Source: CAVLCC01 sp963661535 (GTDB lineage: Bacteria > Actinomycetota > Coriobacteriia > Coriobacteriales > CADBOM01). Taken from it: a stretch of DNA of 26,750 bases. Under the pieces are notes generated by a model, which ran no database searches, was not told the DNA's origin, and saw only the letters and a program-made list of their open reading frames with translations. The number at the start of each line of letters is the position of its first letter. The stretch's first letter is position 1. The translations under genes and the position numbers were made by a program. Where the stretch lies: contig CAVLCC010000030.1 in assembly GCA_963661535.1 (NCBI GenBank), positions 1-26,750 on the forward strand, read 5' to 3'. This document shows positions 1 through 8,359 of the stretch, piece by piece.

Positions 1-34
1 CAATATGCTTGTTCATCAGATTGAAAGCAAGCTA

Positions 35-155
35 TTGCGACTAACTTGCGACTAACTTAACGCTAGTTTGCGAGCAATTTACGACTAACTTGCAACTAAC
101 TTGCAACTAACTTGCAACTAACTTGCAACTAACTTGCGACTAACTTGCGACCATT
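35..155. repeat. 11-bp tandem repeat array, eleven units
   Basis: Eleven consecutive 11-bp units in one unbroken register start at 35, 46, 57, 68, 79, 90, 101, 112, 123, 134 and 145. The consensus is TTGC(A/G)ACTAAC. Units 90, 101, 112 and 123 are identical (TTGCAACTAAC); units 35, 46 and 134 carry G at position 5. The units at 57, 68 and 79 are degenerate and the last unit is only half conserved. The array has stops in all frames on both strands because 11 is not a multiple of 3 and each unit contains TAA (or TTA), so it is non-coding. It ends 15 bp before the inferred promoter of the next gene. An 11-bp period places every copy on nearly the same face of the helix, as in binding-site arrays. 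Its function is unknown. Confidence 0.9.
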
Positions 156-169
156 ATTAACTATACAGT

Positions 170-198
170 TTGCCTAAAAAAGTTGTACAAAATAAAAT
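170..198 (+). promoter_or_regulatory. putative sigma-70 type promoter for the AlbA/ATPase/wHTH gene
   Basis: TTGCCT at 170-175 (4 of 6 to the -35 consensus) and TAAAAT at 193-198 (5 of 6 to the -10 consensus) are separated by 17 bp. They lie just after the 11-bp array and 18 bp before the start codon. This is a consensus match only; no transcription start is known. Confidence 0.45.
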
Positions 199-216
199 AA
201 AGATTGAGGTATTAGT

Positions 217-2226
217 ATGACTATGGAAGAAATTCTTTCTGGAGAATCTAAAAATGTGGAATATAAGGTACAACGCCCAGATAGAAGTATTAAATATATG
301 AAGACTGTGGTTGCCTTTGCTAACGGTAAGGGCGGTCAGATTATATTTGGTATTGATGATAAAACAAGAGAGGTTGTGGGCATTCCAGAAAATAATATTT
401 TTCAGGAAATTGATGCAATAACAAACGCTATTTCAGATAGCTGTGAACCAACAATTATTCCAGATGTTTATCTGCAAAATATTGACGACAAAACAGTGAT
501 TATAGCAAAAATCAGTGCTGGACGTCAGAAACCTTATTATGTTAAATCAGAGGGACTGGATAACGGAGTTTATATCCGAGTTTCTGGAACAACACGTCGA
601 GCCGATAGGGAAATGTCTAAAGAATTGTACTATGAGTGTGATGCTCGTTCTTTTGATTCTGTTATTCGACGGGACTTATCTGTAAGTGACGAGGAAATCG
701 AAAAACTTTGTAAAGAAATGAAAGAGGTTGCAATTGCAAATAGCAAATCAAATATGCAACGTTCACAAATAAAGAATATAACAAAGAATGTGCTTCTAAG
801 TTGGGGAATTTTAAAGAAAGATGAAAATAATAAAATACATCCAACAAATGCATATGTATATTTAACAGGACAGGATGGAATGCGTTCTATGATTCAATGT
901 GCAGTTTTTAAAGGAACAACACGTTGTGTCTTTTTGGATAGGCGTAATTATGATGGTCCACTTTGGGAACAGGTAGACGAGACTGCAAAGTTTGTACTTA
1001 GAAATATTCGCATGGGTTGTAAATATCAGGGTGTTTATAGACAGGATATTTATGAATTACCGCCGGATGGTATTCGTGAATTGATTGTAAATGCGGTTAT
1101 GAATTGTAGCTATATTCAAACATCAAATATTCAAGTAGCTCTTTATGATGATCGGTTGGAGATTACATCTCCTGGTAGTTTGCTTACTGGCGTGACGATT
1201 GATCTTATGAAAGAAGGATTTTCAAAAATCCGCAACAAGGCTCTTGCAAAAGCATTTTCTTATATGAATCTTGTGGAAGCATGGGGGAGTGGTATTCCTA
1301 AGCTGATGAGCGCGATGAAAAAATACGGTCTTCGTGAGCCAGAATTTATTGACATGGATGTAGCTTTTCGTATTAATCTATACCGTGGATATGACGAGGC
1401 AAATAACACAATTGGCGTTAATGACGTTAAAAATATCAATAAAGTGCCGGATACTGGCGATGGAGTGCCGGATACTAGTAACAAAGTGCCGGATACTGGC
1501 GATGGAGTGCCGGATACTAGTAACAAAGTGCCGGATACTGGCGATGGAGTGCCGGATACTAGTAACAAAGTGCCGGATACTGGCGATGGAGTGCCGGATA
1601 CTAGTAACAAAGTGCCGGATACTGGCGATGGAGTGCCGGATACTAGTAACAAAGTGCCGGATACTGGCGATGGAGTGCCGGATACTAGTAACAAAGTGCC
1701 GGATACTGGCGATGGAGTGCCGGATACTAGTAACAAAGTGCCGGATACTGGCGATGGAGTGCCGGATACTAGTAACAAAGTGCCGGATACTGGCGATGGA
1801 GTGCCGGATACTAGTAACAAAGTGCCGGATACTGGCGATGGAGTGCCGGATACTAGTAACAAAGTGCCGGATACTGGCGATGGAGTGCCGGATACTAGTA
1901 ACAAAGTGCCGGATACTGGCGATGGAGTGCCGGATACTAGTGATAGAGTGCCGGATATTGGCGATGGAGTGCCGGATACTAGTAATAAAGTGCCGGATAA
2001 CCGCCGTCAAACCGCCGGAAAAATGCCTACTAACGATCAAGAGCAGCAAATTTATAAGTTTGTATTAAAAAACGTAGGAATTACAACAGCACAAGCGATG
2101 GAGCTTCTTGGTATTAAACAGCGTAGAACTAGAGAAATACTTGCTAATATGGTAGAAAATGGATGGTTAAGAAAAGAAGGAGCAGCTCGCAGCACTATTT
2201 ATATTAAAAACAAAGAAATGAAGTAG
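217..2226 (+). CDS. AlbA_2/Schlafen-type, HATPase-like, winged-helix protein with a 42-bp coding repeat
   Basis: A 669-residue protein of the COG2865-like group. Residues about 8-130 form an AlbA_2 (Schlafen-AAA, 'divergent AAA-4') domain, recognisable from VEYK and the AFANGKGGQIIFGIDD segment. Residues about 250-392 match the HATPase_c_4 region (PDGIRELIVNAVMN, then LEAWGSGI-like VEAWGSGIPKLM). Residues 409-590 are thirteen copies of a 14-residue unit, KVPDTGDGVPDTSN. Residues about 600-665 form a winged helix (TTAQAMELLGIKQRRTREIL). Start ATG 217 follows GAGGT at 206-210, six bases upstream; an in-frame ATG at 223 is possible. Family members are usually called putative transcriptional regulators or nucleic-acid-binding ATPases and are common in accessory and defence-associated DNA; the true activity is not known. 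The VPD-rich linker is acidic, probably disordered and length-variable. The adjacent restriction-modification genes make a defence or regulatory role plausible, but this is inference. Confidence 0.85.
   Translation: MTMEEILSGESKNVEYKVQRPDRSIKYMKTVVAFANGKGGQIIFGIDDKTREVVGIPENNIFQEIDAITNAISDSCEPTIIPDVYLQNIDDKTVIIAKISAGRQKPYYVKSEGLDNGVYIRVSGTTRRADREMSKELYYECDARSFDSVIRRDLSVSDEEIEKLCKEMKEVAIANSKSNMQRSQIKNITKNVLLSWGILKKDENNKIHPTNAYVYLTGQDGMRSMIQCAVFKGTTRCVFLDRRNYDGPLWEQVDETAKFVLRNIRMGCKYQGVYRQDIYELPPDGIRELIVNAVMNCSYIQTSNIQVALYDDRLEITSPGSLLTGVTIDLMKEGFSKIRNKALAKAFSYMNLVEAWGSGIPKLMSAMKKYGLREPEFIDMDVAFRINLYRGYDEANNTIGVNDVKNINKVPDTGDGVPDTSNKVPDTGDGVPDTSNKVPDTGDGVPDTSNKVPDTGDGVPDTSNKVPDTGDGVPDTSNKVPDTGDGVPDTSNKVPDTGDGVPDTSNKVPDTGDGVPDTSNKVPDTGDGVPDTSNKVPDTGDGVPDTSNKVPDTGDGVPDTSNKVPDTGDGVPDTSDRVPDIGDGVPDTSNKVPDNRRQTAGKMPTNDQEQQIYKFVLKNVGITTAQAMELLGIKQRRTREILANMVENGWLRKEGAARSTIYIKNKEMK
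1441..1986 (+). repeat. 42-bp coding minisatellite, 13 units
   Basis: Thirteen 42-bp units run without interruption from 1441 to 1986, followed by a partial unit that breaks off after GTGCCGGAT. Units 1-11 are identical at every base. Unit 12 differs in its last codon (AAC to GAT) and unit 13 at several positions (AGA, ATT, AAT). Each unit is itself two 21-bp halves sharing GTGCCGGATACT, so the motif Val-Pro-Asp recurs 26 times before the final partial copy. Forty-two is a multiple of three, so copy-number change keeps the reading frame. Perfect identity over 11 units points to recent slippage or recombination. Confidence 0.97.
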
Positions 2227-2302
2227 CATTGCTATGACATTTATGCGGTAGAACTCTAATGATTTTGCCCAGCTAGAGCTAAGCAAAGAAAGGTGTGCAA
2301 GC

Positions 2303-4381
2303 GTGGGGGACATTAACTATGAGATTATAAGTGAAGACTTTATCGAGGGTTTTTGCCGTCGTTACCCAACGCATGTGCTTGAGACTTTGCTTTGCGACCG
2401 CACCACAGGCAAAAATATTATTTGGGCAGATAATGAGTATGAGGCTCTAGGTCACGGATATGCAGGCGATGACGAGATAACCACCGCTAAGATTTTGGGA
2501 GTTGCTGGCGGTGTTATTAAGCCGCGCATTGCTAAAGAAAACGAGCAAAAAAGTCAGCGAACCAAGAGCCGCGCTGAGGTATTTACGCCATCGTGGTTGG
2601 TTAATCAGATGAATAACGACATCGACCAAGCTTGGTTTGGCAGACGCGATGTGTTTAATATTGAGACAGTTGGCGATGATGGAGCACGAGGTTGGTCGGC
2701 CACAAGTGACCCAGTAGCATTTCCTGCGACCCAAGAACATGGGTGGCGAGCCTATGTGCAAGCCATTAAGCTAGAGATTACCTGCGGAGAAGCCCCGTTT
2801 GTGTGCAGCCGCTACGACACTGTAACGGCGCACGCCCTGCCCGTGGCAAAACGCGTTGGCTTTTTGGATCGCAAACTGCGTGTGGTGGGCGAGAACACAA
2901 CCACGCGCCAAGAATGGACGCAGTGGGCACTAGAGGCACTAAAAGCAACTTATGCTTTTGAATATCAGGGCGATAACCTGCTTATTGCACGCATAAACGT
3001 GCTTGAGACCTTTGCCGAGCATTTATATGAACGCTGGGGGGAAGCTCCAACGCTTGAGGAGATTGAGCAGGCGGCGTGTGTGGTGTCGTGGAACTTGTGG
3101 CAGATGAACGGCTTTAACGACGCCGTGCCCACCAACAAAACAGACGTTCAAGTGACTTCTACACTTGGCAACAGTCAAGTTGAACCTAAGCCAGTTCAGC
3201 TTTCGCTTTTTGACTTGTTTGACGGTGGTCTTGGTGATGGACAGAAAGAAGAAACCCTCGAGGATACTTGCGAGAAAGTACCCCTCTGTGTTATATATAA
3301 CTGGAAAACCAACGAGTCATTTGAGTTCGCGTCACTGAAAGGGAAGGAAACAACTATGGGGAAGATATTCTATGCAGTGATTGGCAATCCTCCGTATCAA
3401 AGCGATAAAGATGACAATGGACGCAAGCCGCCTATCTACAATTATTTTATGGATGAGTCTTATAAAGTTGCCGAAAAGGTTGAGTTAATTACTCCTGCAA
3501 GATTTCTCTTTGATGCTGGGCAAACTCCTAAAGAGTGGAATCGAAAGATGCTCAGTGATCCTCATTTCAAGGTTGTTGAATATGAGCCAGATGCAAGTGT
3601 TGTTTTTTATGGGGTAGATATAAAGGGTGGCGTTGCAGTAACGTATAGAAATAGCGAAATAAATTATGGCGAGATTGGAACTTTTGTCGCATTTGAGGAA
3701 CTTCAATCGGCATTAAAAAAGGTTAAATCATTTTGTGATGAGTCAATTTCAAATTGTATTACTGGAGCAGTACCTTACAGGTATACCGAAAAAGCAGTAA
3801 ATGAGCATCCTGATTGTGTTGAACTAATGGGTGGTTCATTAGATTTAAGAACAAATGCATTTGATAAACTTTATAGCAAACTTTTCTTTAGTGACAAGCA
3901 AGACGATTCAAATTTTATAGGAATTGTAGGACTCTATCTCAAGAAACGCGAGTGTCTATATATAAGGCGAGATTATATTGATGTACCGGATAATTTTGAA
4001 CAATATAAGGTTTTAGTTCCGGAATCAAATGGTTCAGGTGCACTTGGAGAAGTTCTCTCTACGCCCTTGATCGGGCAGCCCTTGATCGGGCATACTCAAA
4101 CATTCATAAGCATTGGTTCTTTTGACACCGAAGAAGAGGCTAACGCATGTCTTAAATATATAGAAACTAAATTTGCTCGAGCGATGTTGGGTGTTCTTAA
4201 GGTCACGCAGCATAATGCAAAGGCAGTTTGGAAATATGTTCCCCTACAAGACTTTACTGAAGCCTCCGATATCGATTGGTCGAAGTCAATACCGGAGATT
4301 GATAGGCAACTCTATGCAAAATATGGGCTAGATCAAAGCGAAATTGAGTTTATCGAAACACACGTGAAGGAGATGAATTAG
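2303..4381 (+). CDS. Eco57I-type adenine-specific DNA methyltransferase with target-recognition region
   Basis: A 692-residue N6-adenine DNA methyltransferase, the modification half of a two-gene restriction-modification system. F94-T95-P96 (AEVFTPSWLV) fits the motif X region, LEITCGEAPF (157-166) the SAM-binding motif I, and NPPY (362-365) catalytic motif IV. After about residue 420 come a region without catalytic motifs, probably the target-recognition domain, and a conserved-looking end (KFARAMLGVLKVTQ). The GTG start at 2303 has AAAGAAAGG nine bases upstream. The next gene starts 2 bp after the stop, so the pair is one operon. The first ~1.05 kb is GC-richer than about 3390-4250, which fits an independently exchanged specificity region. 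A 15-bp tandem duplication (4064-4093) sits within the recognition region. Specificity cannot be predicted from sequence alone. Whether this chain works alone or needs its partner for cleavage is inferred from context. Confidence 0.88.
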   Translation: MGDINYEIISEDFIEGFCRRYPTHVLETLLCDRTTGKNIIWADNEYEALGHGYAGDDEITTAKILGVAGGVIKPRIAKENEQKSQRTKSRAEVFTPSWLVNQMNNDIDQAWFGRRDVFNIETVGDDGARGWSATSDPVAFPATQEHGWRAYVQAIKLEITCGEAPFVCSRYDTVTAHALPVAKRVGFLDRKLRVVGENTTTRQEWTQWALEALKATYAFEYQGDNLLIARINVLETFAEHLYERWGEAPTLEEIEQAACVVSWNLWQMNGFNDAVPTNKTDVQVTSTLGNSQVEPKPVQLSLFDLFDGGLGDGQKEETLEDTCEKVPLCVIYNWKTNESFEFASLKGKETTMGKIFYAVIGNPPYQSDKDDNGRKPPIYNYFMDESYKVAEKVELITPARFLFDAGQTPKEWNRKMLSDPHFKVVEYEPDASVVFYGVDIKGGVAVTYRNSEINYGEIGTFVAFEELQSALKKVKSFCDESISNCITGAVPYRYTEKAVNEHPDCVELMGGSLDLRTNAFDKLYSKLFFSDKQDDSNFIGIVGLYLKKRECLYIRRDYIDVPDNFEQYKVLVPESNGSGALGEVLSTPLIGQPLIGHTQTFISIGSFDTEEEANACLKYIETKFARAMLGVLKVTQHNAKAVWKYVPLQDFTEASDIDWSKSIPEIDRQLYAKYGLDQSEIEFIETHVKEMN
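4064..4093 (+). repeat. 15-bp in-frame tandem duplication in the target-recognition region
   Basis: CCCTTGATCGGGCAG (4064-4078) is followed directly by CCCTTGATCGGGCAT (4079-4093), one base different. In the protein this reads PLIGQ-PLIGH, from about residue 588. The duplication keeps the frame and adds or removes five residues per copy. Confidence 0.9.
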
Positions 4382-4383
4382 TT

Positions 4384-7300
4384 ATGGCTATAAACGATAT
4401 CACTCCTAAAATAAAAACCACGCGTGCTGCTCTGCCTCAAATATATGCCTACACAACGCCTGAGATTAAGAGGCACAACGGCTGGACCAAGATCGGATAC
4501 ACCGAGCAAGATGTAGACACAAGAGTAAAACAGCAAACACACACTGCCGACGTGCAATATGTTCTCCATTGGCATGGCAATGCTACATACGAAGACACAG
4601 GCAAAACGTTTAGAGATACTGATTTTCATGGGTATCTTAAAAAACTAGATATTGCCAACGAGCCCGACACCGAGTGGTATGAGATTGAGCCCGCGCCTGC
4701 AAAGATGCGTTTTTGGGAGTTTAGAGAAAACCACGGAGTTTTGGATACGCCCAAGGCTATCGATTATAAACTGCGCGCCGAACAGGCGCGCGCCGTTGAG
4801 CAAACCGCTTCTTATGCTAAGTGTCATGAGCATGCAGAGTTTTTGTGGAATGCCAAGCCCCGTTTTGGCAAGACGCTAACAAGCTACGATTTTTGCATCA
4901 AGCTAGGCGCACAAAAAGTCTTAATTGTTACCAATCGCCCTGCAATCGCAAATTCTTGGTACGACGATTACGTTAAGTTTTTGGGACGCGAGTCGGGTCT
5001 TAATTTTGTTAGCAGCGTTGATGCCCTGCGTGGCAAGCCTTATTGTATGACGCGCCAAGAGTATCTCGAGCGAAATACTTCAATATGTCCCGAGGGCTTT
5101 ATTGAATTTGTGAGCCTGCAAGATCTTAAGGGTTCAATTCATTTTGGAGGGCAGTTCAACAAACTTTCTGAGGTCGCAGAACTTGAGTGGGATGTGCTTA
5201 TCATAGATGAGGCTCACGAGGGGGTTGACACACTCAAGACCGATGTGGCATTTGACCACATTAAGCGACGCTTTACACTGCATCTCTCGGGCACTCCCTT
5301 TAAAGCTATTGCCAACGAAAAGTTTGCCCAAGATGCAATCTTTAACTGGACTTATGCCGACGAACAACAAGCCAAAGCCAACTGGGCAGACGACTCCGAA
5401 TTGCCAAACCCCTATGCCGACCTGCCGTGTCTTAACATGTTTACATACCGCATGAGCGACATTGTTGCAGGCGAGGTGCAGCGCGGCGTTAACATCGACG
5501 GCAATGTAGCTGAGTACGCCTTTGACCTAAACGAGTTTTTTGCCACTAATCAGGGTGGATATTTTATCCATAATGAGGACATCGACCGGTTTTTGGATGC
5601 GCTTACAACGCAGAAAAAGTTCCCGTTTTCTACGCCGGAGTTGCGCGACGAGCTGCGTCATACGTTTTGGATGCTTAGCCGCGTAGACTCAGCTCGCGCC
5701 CTTGCCAAAAAGCTCAAAAAACACCCTGTATTTGGCGAGTATGAGATTGTGCTGGCCGCAGGAGATGGCAAGTTAGACGACGAAGACGAAAGTATAGCAG
5801 CCTTTGACAAGGTGCGCAACGCGATTTTAAAGCACGATAAAACTATCACGCTTTCTGTGGGACAGTTGACTACGGGGGTCACCATTCCTGAGTGGACCGG
5901 TGTGCTTATGTTGTCTAATATGAAGAGTCCCTCGCTATATATGCAGGCCGCTTTTAGAGCTCAAAACCCGTGCTTGTTCGCTCGTGACGGCCAGTTCTTC
6001 CGCAAACAAAATGCCTACGTGTTCGACTTTGACCCAGCACGCACACTAACAATTTTTGAGGAGTTTGCCAACGATTTGTATTCAGACACAGCATCTGGCG
6101 GAGGCACAACAGACGAACGCAAGCGCCGCATACGCACACTTTTGAACTTCTTCCCCGTGTTAGGCGAAGACGAAAACGGCGAGATGGTCGAGCTCGATGC
6201 TGAGCGCGTGTTGTCTATACCGCGCAAAATTCGCTCGCAAGAAGTGGTGCGCCGCGGCTTTATGAGCGACTTTTTATTCCAAAATATTGGCAACGTGTTT
6301 CGCGCACCTGCAGGGGTCATCGACATTATTCAAAAGTTTGAGCCATACAAGGCTCCAAACGAAGACATGGGTATCACGCGCGATACAGTAGTTGAGCTGA
6401 GTCTTAATGACGACGGTGATATTGAGGTTGCTGAAGAAATTGTTGTGGGGCTATCGACCGATTTATTTGGCGAAAAGATCTATGGGATTGAGGAGGAACT
6501 CGACGAGGTTATCGAAACACTTACGCTTACAAGTGATGAGACAGACGAGGATAAGTTTATCGATGAACTCACCAAGGTATTTAGTAGCTCAATTACCACC
6601 CCTTTGATGGATACAGCCAAACAGCATTATGAAGGTGAGGACCTAAAGCCGTCGCAGCAAAAGAAGATTGAGCGTCAGATTAAGGTTGATGTTGATATCA
6701 AAGCTAAACGCGAGGCTGGCTCATTTAAGATTACTCGCAACATCATCAATAAGGAGCGAGAAGAGGCTCTCGTGACTGCCGAAACTCAAGAGGAGGCTGA
6801 TGCCATCAATTTGGCAGCCGATACCAAGATAGAAGAAGCACTAGATGAGCTAAAAGAGAACCTAAAGAGTGCAAAAACAGAGCTGGTCAAAAGTGCGGGG
6901 GAGACCATTGTGCGCGAAGTGGAGACTGCCCAGCGCGAAGCAAAGAAGCAGACTCTAGAGAGCAATGTTCGTGACCATCTTCGCGGGTTTAGCCGCACAA
7001 TTCCTTCGTTTTTAATGGCTTATGGCGATGAGCGCACAACGCTTGCTAATTTTGACACCACTGTGCCGTCTGATGTGTTTAGTGAGGTAACAAGTATCAC
7101 CGTTGATGAGTTTCGATTTTTGCGTGATGGGGGCTACTACTCTAATAAGGAGACAGGTCAGGTTGATCATTTTGACGGTCATCTGTTTGATCCAGTGGTG
7201 TTTAATGACTCTGTGGCTGAGTTTATTAACTTGCGTGGCGAGCTGGCAAATTATTTTGATGAGTCGCTAGAGGAGGACATCTTTGACTACGTGCCTCCGC

Positions 7301-7719
7301 AAAAGACAAACCAGATCTTTACGCCGCGTGACGTGGTGGTTCAAATGGTTGATCTTTTTGAGAAAGAAAACCCAGGTTGTTTTGACGACCCAACACATAC
7401 CTTTGCTGACCTGTATATGAAAAGTGGCTTGTATATCACCGAGATAATTAAGCGCCTCTACCGCAGTGAGGGTATGCGTATGGCTTTTCCAAATGATCGA
7501 GAGCGCTTGAAACACATTTTGGAGCGGCAAGTGTTTGGGGTTGCTCCAACAAAGATTATTTACGAGATTGCCACGCATTATATATTGGGCTACCACGACG
7601 AGGTCGGTCGGGGGTGTGATGCTAACTTTGTGTGCGCTGATGCGGCGCAGCTTGCAAAAGACGGAACTCTCGAGGACTTTGTGGAAAAAGCTTTTGGCGC
7701 AAAACTGGGCGAGGTGTAA
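4384..7719 (+). CDS. GIY-YIG nuclease/DEAH helicase restriction subunit
   Basis: A 1111-residue protein, the likely cleavage and translocation half of the restriction-modification pair. Residues about 19-101 resemble a T5orf172/MUG113-type GIY-YIG nuclease: IYAY (20-23), KIGYT (36-40), R47, H82 and WYE (98-100). A superfamily 2 helicase core follows: Walker A KPRFGKT (158-164), DEAH (275-278), SGTP (302-305), then GQLTTGVTIP and QAAFRAQNP as motifs V and VI. A charged, probably coiled-coil stretch covers about 780-885. The last ~140 residues contain IFTP (near 977) and FADLYMKSGLYITEI (near 1006), resembling the N-terminal lobe of an adenine methyltransferase without an NPPY motif. ATG 4384 lies 2 bp after the methyltransferase stop, with AAGGAG at 4367-4372. 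The order resembles single-chain helicase-nuclease-methyltransferase enzymes such as LlaGI, but split into two genes and with a GIY-YIG rather than an Mrr-type nuclease. Catalysis by the nuclease is inferred. Confidence 0.85.
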   Translation: MAINDITPKIKTTRAALPQIYAYTTPEIKRHNGWTKIGYTEQDVDTRVKQQTHTADVQYVLHWHGNATYEDTGKTFRDTDFHGYLKKLDIANEPDTEWYEIEPAPAKMRFWEFRENHGVLDTPKAIDYKLRAEQARAVEQTASYAKCHEHAEFLWNAKPRFGKTLTSYDFCIKLGAQKVLIVTNRPAIANSWYDDYVKFLGRESGLNFVSSVDALRGKPYCMTRQEYLERNTSICPEGFIEFVSLQDLKGSIHFGGQFNKLSEVAELEWDVLIIDEAHEGVDTLKTDVAFDHIKRRFTLHLSGTPFKAIANEKFAQDAIFNWTYADEQQAKANWADDSELPNPYADLPCLNMFTYRMSDIVAGEVQRGVNIDGNVAEYAFDLNEFFATNQGGYFIHNEDIDRFLDALTTQKKFPFSTPELRDELRHTFWMLSRVDSARALAKKLKKHPVFGEYEIVLAAGDGKLDDEDESIAAFDKVRNAILKHDKTITLSVGQLTTGVTIPEWTGVLMLSNMKSPSLYMQAAFRAQNPCLFARDGQFFRKQNAYVFDFDPARTLTIFEEFANDLYSDTASGGGTTDERKRRIRTLLNFFPVLGEDENGEMVELDAERVLSIPRKIRSQEVVRRGFMSDFLFQNIGNVFRAPAGVIDIIQKFEPYKAPNEDMGITRDTVVELSLNDDGDIEVAEEIVVGLSTDLFGEKIYGIEEELDEVIETLTLTSDETDEDKFIDELTKVFSSSITTPLMDTAKQHYEGEDLKPSQQKKIERQIKVDVDIKAKREAGSFKITRNIINKEREEALVTAETQEEADAINLAADTKIEEALDELKENLKSAKTELVKSAGETIVREVETAQREAKKQTLESNVRDHLRGFSRTIPSFLMAYGDERTTLANFDTTVPSDVFSEVTSITVDEFRFLRDGGYYSNKETGQVDHFDGHLFDPVVFNDSVAEFINLRGELANYFDESLEEDIFDYVPPQKTNQIFTPRDVVVQMVDLFEKENPGCFDDPTHTFADLYMKSGLYITEIIKRLYRSEGMRMAFPNDRERLKHILERQVFGVAPTKIIYEIATHYILGYHDEVGRGCDANFVCADAAQLAKDGTLEDFVEKAFGAKLGEV

Positions 7720-7816
7720 GGCGCACGGCAAGGCATAGATGCAGACGAGGCGTAGCGGGAGTAAGCTAGGCGGAGGCGCAGCGAGGCATAAGATTTATAG
7801 CAACACGAGCAAGATA
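7720..7816. other. convergent intergenic spacer with imperfect repeats
   Basis: A 97-bp spacer between two convergent genes. It contains two related G-rich words, GAGGCGTAGCGGGAG and GGAGGCGCAGCGAGG. I see no hairpin followed by a T-run on either strand, so neither neighbour has an obvious intrinsic terminator here. Confidence 0.5.
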
Positions 7817-8359
7817 CTACTCCTCATGAACCTCATATGCGCTAAAATCAACGATCTTAACAGGGCTTCCATGTTCGCTAATTAGTGAGAGCAAATCTTT
7901 GGTGCGTATGCGAATGGAGGCAGTGTTGTCGCATGGATGACAACCTATAAATTCGCGTTCTGCATTTTGTTTATCTAGGATAAATTGCACTTCTCTGTTG
8001 GTGTCGTTTAAGAGACCTAGTGGATTTACTGCGCCAGGATATAAGCCCAGTTTGTTGGATAAATCCTTTTCAGATGCAAATGTGAGCTTTCTAGACTTCA
8101 GGGCAAGCTGTATACCTTTTAGAGGAACGCGCTTGTGATCTGGCATAGATATTAAGTAGTAGTTGCGCTTTTTGTCGTCGCGCAAAAAGAGGTTTTTTAC
8201 AACGTCGTCTGCAAATGAGAGGTGAAAGCCATCTAGGTCTTCTACCGTGCGGGCAGCTCCATGCTCTGCAATTTCATACTCAATACCGTGTTTATCTAAG
8301 AGAGCCAAAACATCGGTTTTGGTAAGTGGTTCTTGGTTGTTTGTTATATCGTCAGCCAT
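7817..8359 (-). CDS. prdX: prolyl-tRNA trans-editing protein (YbaK/ProX/PrdX family)
   Basis: A 180-residue free-standing YbaK/EbsC-fold deacylase of the ProX (PrdX, ProXp) subfamily. These proteins hydrolyse mischarged aminoacyl-tRNA, typically alanyl-tRNA(Pro), in the cytoplasm. The sequence matches the family along its whole length: KHGIEYEIAEHGAARTVED near the N-terminus, KNLFLRDDKKRNYYL in the middle, then LGLYPGAVNPLGLLND and EFIGCHPCDNTAS. No other domain is fused. It is divergent from prolyl-tRNA synthetase across a 461-bp gap, which supports a tRNA(Pro) quality-control role. The start has only a weak GGGG ribosome-binding sequence five bases or so upstream. Substrate within the family (Ala, Ser, Cys or other) cannot be assigned without alignment. 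Confidence 0.88.
   Translation of the reverse strand: MADDITNNQEPLTKTDVLALLDKHGIEYEIAEHGAARTVEDLDGFHLSFADDVVKNLFLRDDKKRNYYLISMPDHKRVPLKGIQLALKSRKLTFASEKDLSNKLGLYPGAVNPLGLLNDTNREVQFILDKQNAEREFIGCHPCDNTASIRIRTKDLLSLISEHGSPVKIVDFSAYEVHEE

Noticed and set aside
35..155. CRISPR array
   Set aside because: The units are directly tandem at 11 bp without spacers, and no cas gene is present.
1441..1986. CRISPR array
   Set aside because: The repeat is contiguous coding sequence without unique spacers.
1260..2068. Three long open frames overlapping the 42-bp repeats (two on the minus strand, one on the plus strand)
   Set aside because: They are by-products of a stop-free 42-bp unit whose length is a multiple of three. 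Their sequences are only low-complexity repeats, and the real frame has recognisable domains on both sides.
7267..7731. 154-residue minus-strand frame across the 3' end of the helicase gene
   Set aside because: It is fully antisense to a well-supported coding region and shows no recognisable family features.
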